A stretch of 64,000 nucleotides of DNA, taken from contig CM082577.2 in the NCBI GenBank assembly GCA_040954595.2, positions 5,394,001-5,458,000 of the forward strand, read 5' to 3'. The first letter of the stretch is position 1. Every line of letters starts with the position of its first letter. Shown piece after piece: positions 47,275-59,900 of this stretch. The notes beneath the pieces are model-generated. The model was not told the origin of the DNA. It did no database searches and worked only from the letters and a program-made list of their open reading frames with translations. A program made the translations under genes and the position numbers. The stretch comes from Balanoglossus misakiensis (Eukaryota > Hemichordata).

Positions 47275-50200
47275 ATGTACAACTCTGACTTCGCGCTCAC
47301 AGACGCCGACGCCGGCGTTGTCAAGGAGAGGCGCCGCGAGAAGTACGTTCTATGGTCCCTGGTGGTGCTTTCGGTTTTACTGCTGGTCGCCGTCATTGTG
47401 CTGGGCGTTCTCTACGGCATCGAAGTCAGCAGCGGGGCGGAGGTGGCCACCGCGGCGCCCGAGCCGTCGCCCTCGCCGCCGGGACCCGACTACTGCCTGA
47501 CGACGGAGTGCATCTTGACGGCGGCGCAGCTGCTGGGCAACATGAACGAGTCGGCGGACCCCTGCGAGAACTTCTACAACTACGCCTGCGGCGGGTGGCT
47601 TGAGAAGTACGACATCCCGGCCGACTACTCCAGCTACGGCACCTTCACGCAGATCAACGACGAGAACATGCAGATCATCAAGCAGGTGCTGGAGACGCAG
47701 TCGTACAACCACGACAGCCGGGCGGAACAGAAGACCTACGATCACTACGTCTCCTGCCTGAACACGGACAAAATGGACGAGCTGGGCGCGCAGCCGTTCT
47801 TGGACGTCGTTGACCGCCTTGGAGGCTGGGACATTTTGGGAAACTGGGATGAAGCAAACTGGGTATTCAGCAACGCCCTCGGGGATCTCGATCATTATTA
47901 TCGAGTCAAGCCGTTCTACTCTTGGGACATCGGGCCTGACGATATGAACCCAAACATTTCACTGTACAGGGTAAGTTAATTGCCAATTTTCGTGAAAACT
48001 AATTCGTCGCAAGAAAATATTTTTTCTTCTTCTGAAAATCACCATGGATCACATGACCAATTTCATTATTGGCACTAATCAACTGTCGCGCGGTCGTGCG
48101 AGTACGCTTATCAAATTTAAAAAAAAACACCAAGTTTTGCGTTTCAGTCTTTTATAACTTTAATATTTTTTTCATTAAAAAATAACAGGGTCGGTCAGCC
48201 CTAAATTCTGAATTCCGCGCGTAAACGACTGTAAGGATGCACAGCATACGCACTACATAAAAACAAATGCGGGTGCTTTCCGTATATCCACATCCAAGCC
48301 TCGCTTGGGTAAAAGGAGAATAGTATAGCAGTGATCTGAATATAAACACTCAAATTTAGACGCGCAAACTTCAACACTCAGGTTGTGTGCTGTGGCTCTC
48401 GGCAACGTCTCACTTTATCAAAGGAGATAACGCCACACGTACACACACGACTCTGTCAAAAACAACAACCGCAAAGTTGACTGCCGTCGGGACATTTCCC
48501 ATGAGAGACGACGTCCCATCAATCACTTGGAGATGGGTCATCGTGTAGATACTGAAATTCCACGGTGTCCCAGATGATCTCACCACGTCGTGGATCGGTC
48601 AGAGTGACCTATGGACTCTGCGGACACACTCTACACGGCATACCCATTGTTCAATAATATGCATTTTTTTTAAATTGCGTGGACCTTGTATGTTTATTAT
48701 TTGTGATCTATGCTTTCCAGTGCGTGATTTGGTGAGACAAATTGAGGTAAAATTGCTCGGCAGACATAGTGCTGAAATTGTACTAGAATATAGAAAGTCG
48801 GGTTACAGAAGAGAGGAAATGGGAAATAGGTCTGTTCAGCAGAGAAAGGGAAAGAGAGAGAAAGACACTCAGACAGACAGACTGACTGACAGACTGATCC
48901 CATCAAAGAGCGGCGGAGAAAACATAGACTGATATGTATTGTATACAGGTGTTTTATTTCTTTATCTAGTTTGCACACATGTCGTTTCTGACGGACACAA
49001 AAACAGCGGAAACAGATTGGGATGCAGCTTCAGTTTTCCCACACCTTTTGCTTTTGTGTGTGTAACTTTGGTCAACAACGAACAGTTGGAAAAATCGAAG
49101 TACATTTGTAATCTAGTTTTCGATTGTGGGCGTTCGGCAGACAGAGGTAACAGAGAGATCATCACGGGTTGGCAATTGGCATAATAGAAATAACGCCGGT
49201 CGCTAAGAGGTGACTGGGCGAAGAAGCCAGGCGGCTGACACGCAGTGATCTCGCAATATCGTTTCTGATTGCGCGTACTCATTGCCAGCGCAGTCTTGAA
49301 AGGCCCTCAGCAGATGCTTCGACATCAGCCCTGGGCGAGCAGAGGACGATCAGAGACGGATGATAACAGACCTATTACGGACGACGAGAGAACTTGGAAC
49401 AGATGATGTCACGATTAACTCGACGCTGATTTATTGTGCTGCAGATATGTACAGCAATCTAAACCAGTAATAACAGCAGCTACGACGTTTTCAAGGATTC
49501 TGCCACGGTTCTTCGTCACACGATAAACTATTCTTTCTTGGTATATATTTCAAACGCTATATTGCGAGGGACGGGGAATTCGAACTACTTTGACGTCATG
49601 GTGTCATTATGGTGCGCCAAATACTAAACGTTAATTTCTCGCGAGGGGCATATTGTACGAAATCATTCACTAATGCCGACGATCCAACCCTCCCACCACT
49701 GGCCAAATGGAAACTCCCTGGCTGATCTGGTTAACCCTTCGTCGTAAGTACTGAACGCTCCATTTAGCCAATAAGTCGGTCCGCCCTCGTCATTGCGTTG
49801 TAATTTCCCTTGGTGACTAAGCGGGAACTGCAAACCATGCAAAAAATGTTCAACAGAAAATGATTTTGACACTTAATTGGGGGGGGGGGTGATATGACTG
49901 GCGGGAACGTAAAGATCTGTTCTTCGGGACGGAAAGAGTCCGAACTGTCGTTAGTCAAATTAAGACCCCACAATGAGCAACGAATTTCGAAGCAAAATAT
50001 TAGTACTATTTTTGTGAGTTGAAGTCTGTTCTAGTGAAAAGTGTGCAGATGTTCAATTCTTTATCAAAATTTTGCCTAAACGGATATTTTGATGAAAACA
50101 ACGACTGTAATTACAACCTGATTACATCAAGTTTCCTGAAAATATTTACTTCGCTTGGTCGGATGTTTTTTAACAATTTTTAGGTCAAGGTATGGAGGTC

Positions 50201-52062
50201 GGGGTAAGGGACACTGACATGGTGTACTTATTTTCACCTTAAAACACGGTCGTTGCTGGATGACGTCATAAGAAATTGCTCCGAAATGTCGACTTTTCGT
50301 TGGTCACGTGACATAGGTGAAACCCGAGTCCGGTCCTTGGAGTCCAGCTGATGATTGAATGGCGGCGCTTTTCCGAATTTGCAACTATTTGATCGTTGGA
50401 CGACACAGACACCTGTCGCACCTTCACTGAAAATATTAAGTGAACGACTGCGGAGATACGAAGAACTCTGATTTTCGCCCCATTCTCGGTAAAGAATGTA
50501 TCTTTTCGCCTGTGTTAGTAGCTAATGCAGTCTGCACGGGAAACACAAGAACGTAACCGACTCTAATATGACCAAAGCACTCAATCACCCCACAGACACA
50601 CACTTACAATCTGTACTCTCATAGAATTGTTTTAATTCTCTACATAGTACACATAAAAATCCAGGGACACGTATACCTAGAAAATACACACGGTCGGCAT
50701 GCACCCCTGGCTGGTTTTATTGAATCCCGCAACCTTAATGATCGGATTAAAGTATCTCGAGTAGCTAGCGTAATTCCCGGCAAGCTGGTCATTTGAAAAC
50801 CACCCAGGCACGTCTTACCTAATCTCCCCATCGATTTACTGAGTGACTTAGTCTCCGTGTCTGGGAGAAATAAATGAGTGCGCGGTCTGCTCGTTGTTCG
50901 TTTCAGATCCCAATCGGGTCAACCTGACCGGAGCGAAGAACTCTAAAATGCTCGGTGTCAGGAACACTCACATCTGATGTTGATGTTTGAAGTAATTGCC
51001 TGTAAAATGCAGCCAAAAGTTGCGGCTAACGAGGCGTGTCACACGTGATTTGGATGCAGTATTATATACGTAGCTAGCTATAAGACCATTTATGTGAATA
51101 TGCGACCGATAAATGTTGCAATGCGACTGTAATGAGTTATACGTGTATATCACACGACCCCGACAGTCGGGACATGTTCTTTGACACTGACCTTTGCCAT
51201 GCGCACTATTCGAGGCCATAGGCCTGGTTCTGAAATTGTATTTCCTGGTCTACTTTTCATAAAGCGAAGTTTGTTCTTATTTCACTAGATCGACCAGATA
51301 TCCAGGTCTACCTACATACACAATGGAGACAACGACACGGTAAGTGTTTTAAAGTAGAGGTAACAATATCACCATTATAGTGAGATTTTTCGCCGTGTTG
51401 GCGCTTTTACGAAGCGGGGTAAACAAAATTTTCTTTCCATTTTCTTTTGACCTATGAGTTTATTACTTTTTATTTTTAGTATGTTCAAGGTTACAAAACC
51501 TACATGTACAGCATGGTGACCGAATTGGGTGTGGACGAAGATAACGCGACCAGGTTCGTCGAAGAAGTCTTCGAATTCGAACGACAACTGAACAATGTAG
51601 GTATATTGTACTATTTAGCTCAACTGCGCGCCACAAAGTCGAGTTTTAAAGTAAGGAACCCCGAGGGAAAAGTCCCTGGTACTACCAGCTGTGGTCGTAG
51701 CAAAGCTTATCGGCCTTTGCGTGATGAATCCAATGCAATCAATTCAGCCTGGTACTTGCGCAATTGGAATTTAAATACTGTGTGTTCTCGTGGTCATCAT
51801 GAACCTGGGGGATCTGCCCAGGTGCGTAGCGGAAAGTGTCCCTATTACTAGGCAAAGACACCCCCCCCCCCCCGTGCAAAGGGGAAGGTCAACCGTACAA
51901 ATGTACAATATGTCAGACGTTTAATTAGTCACTTTTTTACATTTCTTTCAGTTATCTCTTCCAAATTCACTGCGAGTAGACCCAGTAGAGCGATATAACT
52001 CCATGACGTTCGATGAACTGACAGCGATGACTCCATCGGTGGGTTATGTACAATGTATGTAT

Positions 52063-52134
<72 letters not shown>

Positions 52135-55100
52135 ATGTATGTATGTATGTATGAATGTATGTATGTATGTATGTATGTATGTATGTATGTATGTATGTAT
52201 GTATGTATGTATGTATGTATGTATGTATGTATGTATGTATGTATGAATGTATGTATGTATGTATGTATGTATGTATGCATGACAATCATCCACAAATGAA
52301 AAATTTTCGACTTTCCGAAATTTCAAAATTTCTTCATTTTTTGAAAAAATCATGGGTTATAGCTCATGAAAATCATCCACAAATTACAATTTTTCCACTT
52401 TCCGAAATTTCAAAATTTCTTCATTTTTTGAAAAAATCATGGGTTATAGCTCATGAAAATCATCCACAAATGACAATTTTTCCACTTTCCGAAATTTCAA
52501 AATTTCTTCATTTTTTGAAAAAAATCATGGGTTATAGCTCATGAAAATCATCCACATATGACAATTTTTCCACTTTCCGAAATTTCAAAATTTCTTCATT
52601 TTTTGACAAAATCATGGGTTATAGCTCATGAAAATCATCCACAAATGACAATTTTTCCACTTTCCGAAATTTCAAAATTTCTTCATTTTTTGAAAAAAAT
52701 CATGGGTTATAGCTCATGAAAATCATCCACAAATGACAATTTTTCGACTTTCCGAAATTTCAAAATTTCTACATTTTTTGAAAAAATCATGGGTTATAGC
52801 TCATGAAAATCATCCACAAATGACAATTTTTCCACTTTCCGAAATTTCAAAATTTCTTCATTTTTTGAAAAAATCATGGATTATAGCTCATGAAAATCAT
52901 CCACAAATGACAATTTTTCCACTTTCCGAAATTTCAAAATTTCTTCATTTTTTGAAAAAATCATGGGTTATAGCTCATGAAAATCATCCACAAATGACAA
53001 TTTTTCCACTTTCCGAAATTTCAAAATTTCTTCATTTTTTGAAAAAATCATGGGTTATAGCTCATGAAAATCATCCACAAATGACAATTTTTCCACTTTC
53101 CGAAATTTCAAAATTTCTTCATTTTTTGAAAAAAATCATGGGTTATAGCTCATGAAAATCATCCACAAATGACAATTTTTCCACTTTCCGAAATTTCAAA
53201 ATTTCTTCATTTTTTGAAAAAATCATGGGTTATAGCTCATGAAAATCATCCACAAATGACAATTTTTCCACTTTCCGAAATTTCAAAATTTCTTCATTTT
53301 TTGACAAAATCATGGGTTATAGCTCATGAAATCATCCACAAATGACAATTTTTCCACTTTCCGAAATTTAAAAATTTCTTCATTTTTTGACAAAATCATG
53401 GGTTATAGCTCATGAAAATCATCCCCAAATGACAATTTTACGACTTTCCGAAACTTCAAAATTTCTTCATTTTTTGAAAAAATCATGGGTTATAGCTCAT
53501 GAAAATCATCCACAAATGACAATTTTTCGACTTTCCGAAATTTCAAAATTTCTACATTTTTTGAAAAAATCATGGGTTATAGCTCATGAAAATCATCCAC
53601 AAATGACAATTTTTCCACTTTCCGAAATTTCAAAATTTCTTCATTTTTTGAAAAAATCATGGATTATAGCTCATGAAAATCATCCACAAATGACAATTTT
53701 TCCACTTTCCGAAATTTCAAAATTTCTTCATTTTTTGAAAAAATCATGGGTTATAGCTCATGAAAATCATCCACAAATGACAATTTTTCCACTTTCCGAA
53801 ATTTCAAAATTTCTTCATTTTTTGAAAAAATCATGGGTTATAGCTCATGAAAATCATCCACAAATGACAATTTTTCCACTTTCCGAAATTTCAAAATTTC
53901 TTCATTTTTTGAAAAAAATCATGGGTTATAGCTCATGAAAATCATCCACAAATGACAATTTTTCCACTTTCCGAAATTTCAAAATTTCTTCATTTTTTGA
54001 AAAAATCATGGGTTATAGCTCATGAAAATCATCCACAAATGACAATTTTTCCACTTTCCGAAATTTCAAAATTTCTTCATTTTTTTGAAAAAAATCATGG
54101 GTTATAGCTCATGAAAATCATCCACAAATGACAATTTTTCCACTTTCCGAAATTTCAAAATTTCTTCATTTTTTGAAAAAATCATGGGTTATAGCTCATG
54201 AAAATCATCCACAAATGACAATTTTTCGACTTTCCGAAATTTCAAAATTTCTTCATTTTTTGAAAAAATCATGGGTTATAGCTCATGAAAATCATCCACA
54301 AATGACAATTTTTCCACTTTCCGAAATTTCAAAATTTCTTCATTTTTTGAAAAAAATCATGGGTTATGCTCATGAAATCATCCACAAATGACAATTTTTC
54401 CACTTTCCGAAATTTCAAAATTTCTTCATTTTTTGAAAAAATCATGGGTTATAGCTCATGAAAATCATCCACAAATGACAATTTTTCGACTTTCCGAAAT
54501 TTCAAAATTTCTTCATTTTTTGAAAAAATCATGGGTTATAGCTCATGAAAATCATCCACAAATGACAATTTTTCCACTTTCCGAAATTTCAAAATTTCTT
54601 CATTTTTTGAAAAAAATCATGGGTTATAGCTCATGAAAATCATCCACAAATGACAATTTTTCCACTTTCCGAAATTTCAAAATTTCTTCATTTTTTGACA
54701 AAATCATGGGTTATAGCTCATGAAATCATCCACAAATGACAATTTTTCCACTTTCCGAAATTTAAAAATTTCTTCATTTTTTGACAAAATCATGGGTTAT
54801 AGCTCATGAAAATCATCCCCAAATGACAATTTTACGACTTTCCGAAACTTCAAAATTTCTTCATTTTTTGAAAAAATCATGGGTTATAGCTCATGAAAAT
54901 CATCCACAAATGACAATTTTTCGACTTTCCGAAATTTCAAAATTTCTACATTTTTTGAAAAAATCATGGGTTATAGCTCGTGAAAATCATCCACAAATGA
55001 CAATTTTTCCACTTTCCGAAATTTCAAAATTTCTTCATTTTTTGAAAAAATCATGGATTATAGCTCATGAAAATCATCCACAAATGACAATTTTTCCACT

Positions 55101-56884
55101 TTCCGAAATTTCAAAATTTCTTCATTTTTTGAAAAAATCATGGGTTATAGCTCATGAAAATCATCCACAAATGACAATTTTTCCACTTTCCGAAATTTCA
55201 AAATTTCTTCATTTTTTGAAAAAATCATGGGTTATAGCTCATGAAAATCATCCACAAATGACAATTTTTCCACTTTCCGAAATTTCAAAATTTCTTCATT
55301 TTTTGAAAAAAATCATGGGTTATAGCTCATGAAAATCATCCACAAATGACAATTTTTCCACTTTCCGAAATTTCAAAATTTCTTCATTTTTTGAAAAAAT
55401 CATGGGTTATAGCTCATGAAAATCATCCACAAATGACAATTTTTCCACTTTCCGAAATTTCAAAATTTCTTCATTTTTTTGAAAAAAATCATGGGTTATA
55501 GCTCATGAAAATCATCCACAAATGACAATTTTTCCACTTTCCGAAATTTCAAAATTTCTTCATTTTTTGAAAAAATCATGGGTTATAGCTCATGAAAATC
55601 ATCCACAAATGACAATTTTTCGACTTTCCGAAATTTCAAAATTTCTTCATTTTTTGAAAAAATCATGGGTTATAGCTCATGAAAATCATCCACAAATGAC
55701 AATTTTTCCACTTTCCGAAATTTCAAAATTTCTTCATTTTTTGAAAAAAATCATGGGTTATGCTCATGAAATCATCCACAAATGACAATTTTTCCACTTT
55801 CCGAAATTTCAAAATTTCTTCATTTTTTGAAAAAATCATGGGTTATAGCTCATGAAAATCATCCACAAATGACAATTTTTCCACTTTCCGAACTTTCAAA
55901 ATTTCTTAATTTTTTGACAAAATCATGGGTTATAGCTCATGAAAATCATCCACAAATGACAATTTTTCGACTTTCCGAAATTTCAAAATTTCTTCATTTT
56001 TTGACAAAATCATGAAAATCATCCACAAATGACAATTTTTCCACTTTCCGAAATTTCAAAATTTCTTCATTTTTTGAAAAAAATCATGGGTTATGCTCAT
56101 GAAATCATCCACAAATGACAATTTTTCCACTTTCCGAAATTTCAAAATTTCTTCATTTTTTGACAAAATCATGGGTTATAGCTCATGAAAATCATCCACA
56201 AATGACAATTTTTCCACTTTCCGAAATTTCAAAATTTCTTCATTTTTTGAAAAAATCATGGGTTATAGCTCATGAAAATCATCCACAAATGACAATTTTT
56301 CGACTTTCCGAAATTTCAAAATTTCTTCATTTTTTGAAAAAATCATGGGTTATAGCTCATGAAAATGATCCACAAATGACAATTTTTCCACTTTCCGAAC
56401 TTTCAAAATTTCTTCATTTTTTGACAAAATCATGGGTTATAGCTCATGAAATCATCCACAAATGACAATTTTTCCACTTTCCGAAATTTCAAAATTTCTT
56501 CATTTTTTGAAAAAATCATGGGTTATAGCTCATGAAAATCATCCACATATGACAATTTTTCCACTTTCCGAAATTTCAAAATTTCTTCATTTTTTGAAAA
56601 AAATCATGGGTTATAGCTCATGAAAATCATCCACAAATGACAGTTTTTCAACTTTCCGAAATTTCAAAATTTCTTCATTTTTTGAAAAAATCATGGGTAA
56701 TAGCTCATGAAAATCATCCCCAAATGACAATATTACGACTTTCCGAAACTTCAAAATTTCTTCATTTTTTGAAAAAATCATGGGTTATAGCTCATGAAAA
56801 TCATCCACAAATGACAATTTTTCGACTTGTATGTATGTATGTATGTATGTATGTATGTATGTATGTATGTATGTATGTATGTAC

Positions 56885-56915
<31 letters not shown>

Positions 56916-59900
56916 TGTATGTATGTATGTATGTATGTATGTATGTATGTATGTATGTATGTATGTATGTATGTATGTATGTATGTATGTATGTATGTAT
57001 GTATGTATGTATGTATGTATGTATGTATGTATGTATGTATGTATGTATGTATGTATGTATGTATGTGTATGTGTGTATGTATCTGTATAGAGCAGAAGTC
57101 TTCAAAGATAATTTTAATTAATACTCATCTCTGTTATTTTTCATACTGCGTTTCCCTTTTCCAGTTTTTCATTTTAGATAATCTCAATATTTACTACGAA
57201 CAACCAATCGATGGCTCCGACGACTTGGTGTGTTACGGCCCTGAATATCTTGAGCCAGCCAACCAGTTAGTTGATGCTACAGACGACAGGTAGGCCTGTC
57301 TTTACAAATTGTGTATATACACGTGCAGAGTACCGGGTATACAAAATTGAATATTCCATGAATTTTATGACCCATTACAACCAATACATATATTCCTCTT
57401 CTTCATCCGGTAGGATTTTACACAATTTTATGATGTGGAAACTGTTTGACTCTGTGGCTTACTACTTGTCCAAACCGTTCCGGGATTACTACACGCGGTT
57501 CAATAACTTGGTGCAAGGGAAGACCGGGCGGAGTGATCGTTGGAAAGATTGCCAGAATGAATGTAACAGCGTTTTTGACATGGCGGTGGGCGCCATGTTT
57601 GTCCGTGAAGCATTCTCAGAAGAAAGTAAAGAAGACGTGAGTCTAAACTTATTCAGTATCACTATCAAAGCATGTGCATGAGTAACATAATAGTGACACA
57701 TGAAACCATGTCCGGAATAGTCCACTATTGGAGTTACTGTATACATAAGGATGTAGTTTGCGCCAGTTTTTCTTTGTAATTATGCACATTGGCCTATGCT
57801 AACTCTCTCGAATCCTATCTCCATTTCAGCTGACGAAAATGGTAGAATCAATAAAAGATATCTTTGTAGATCGACTTCCTGGAATAGAGTGGATGGATGA
57901 CCCTTCCAGGGAAAAGGCCAAAGTCAAGGTCAGTGAGGCTTTATGGAATCCAAAGGTCTACCATTTTATCGTTATGTGTATCATTATATGTGTCATTAAA
58001 CATTCCAACAAAATCTCTTCTCTTGTCGAACAGGCTGATTACATGACCTACGAAATTGGATATCCGGATTACATCCTGGACCCGGTGGAGTTAGACAAAC
58101 GCTGGGAGGGCGTGAGTACATACATTTGTATCAGCTCCTTTCATCCAGAGTTCAATCATACATACAAATAGATAGCTGAACTAGGGAAGAGTCCCCCCCC
58201 CCCTTTATCCCTTGCTTTGTGAATTCAGATTGTTTTATATGACTCTCGTTTCAGTACGAGGTTGACACGCTGGCATTCTTTAATAACTCCTTGAGCTATC
58301 GGAAATACTATAACGAGAGAATTATGGGTGGGATTTACCTGCCGCCGGATCCTGACGAGTGAGTAATGAACTTATGTAGTCACTTTTAGTGCGTGTGCTC
58401 GGAGAACAGTCGTTTATCCAAATTTTGATATAAAGCACTAATACTCCTTTTGTTTATTCTGCCCAGAATATATTTTTTTAAACAAAATAACTCCATGTTG
58501 CCATGCAGGTAACATACAAAAGAAATGGATAAGCTACACCATGTACATGTACATATAAATTTGCCGTGTTGATTTATAATTTGTTTACTTGTTTGTTTGT
58601 TTGTTTGTTTGTTTGTTTGTTTGTTTCCCTTCCAGGTGGTATATGCCGCCACAGATTGTGAATGCGTATTATGACCCATCTTCCAACAGTATGAGTAAGT
58701 GATTCCAAAAGTCGTATATATAAATCTGATTCGGACCTGCCCTTCAAACATTTGCGGGGAGTTTCTATTTGGACCAAAACGAACAAAATTCAACCACAAG
58801 ACAAAACCGAACGATTTCCCAGTATCGCCATTAGGCCCAACAGTTGTGTGCGAAAGTGAAACAGGTTATTTTGCTGTTTTCTGTTTTCCTTTGTAGCTTA
58901 CCTGGCGGGCATTTTGCAGACACCTATGTATGATCCCGTCTTTACAATGTGAGTTTCGTTTACTTCAAGTGTACTGCAATTTTGTCCTGGATGAATTGGT
59001 ATCGGCATTGGCAGAGAAAAGATTTTGCACGTTCAAGCACATGTCAAGCGATTATGATATAATACATTTGTATATGATATAACGATATGATATGATCAAA
59101 ATAATGATCAATCATACACTAAACAACAAAAAGTATCTCTTTACGAAATATGACATCGCGCACATCTGTATTCACATAGTACTTCAAAATGTCTATGTTT
59201 TATGCACTCATATGGACGAAAATATTAAATCGCTGCACATTCTAGGTCGGTGAACTATGGCGCCATTGGTATGGTGATGGGACACGAATTGACCCATGGC
59301 TTCGACACGATAGGTAAGCAGTTTGATAAGTCAAGTACATATGATAAGTCGTCATTAAAATACAATAGGCTGGTAGTTATTATTATTACCTAAATTTACA
59401 AATCGCATACCTTAGGTCATAGGTAACAGTGATACAAAGGGAGTCAGTGGTCGTAATGGACACTATGTGATAGCAGACGTTAGCCGGAATGTGATAAGAA
59501 TTTACAGCATATTGTTTGCGTTGTAACTATAATAGTCCTCAAATTGCTTATTTGCATATCTGGTCAGGGATTTTGCACTGCGCACCTGTTCAGTTTGCAC
59601 GGATACTTGAATACGGAGTAAATTCTGCTTCTGTTTTCGTTTTGTCTTATAGGAGGGCAGTATAATCACCTGGGCGCCTTGGTTCCTGGAGGTTGGTACA
59701 CCAATTATACTACCCAGGGCTTCAATGAAGCAACACAGTGTGTTGTTGATCTGTATAACGGCTACTGTCTGCCCGAGGTTGGCTGTGTAAGTTTTGTCGT
59801 CGTCGTTGGTTGAGATTTGTGAGAATGTTGCCCTATGTTATATAAAAACAAACAAACAAAAGAAGTACTTTGTCTAAGGTTTGTACTTCTACAACTATTT

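Noticed and set aside
52046-52299. Open frames of YVCM and THIH repeats on both strands
   Set aside because: Translations of GT and GTAT microsatellites.
53387-53938. 183-codon open frame as a repeat protein gene
   Set aside because: It is made only of the 87-bp minisatellite unit, is broken by units of other lengths, and lies in an intron whose flanking exons join in phase without it.
52278-56827. CRISPR-like array
   Set aside because: Units are contiguous and almost identical, with no variable spacers; it lies inside a spliced animal gene. It is a minisatellite.
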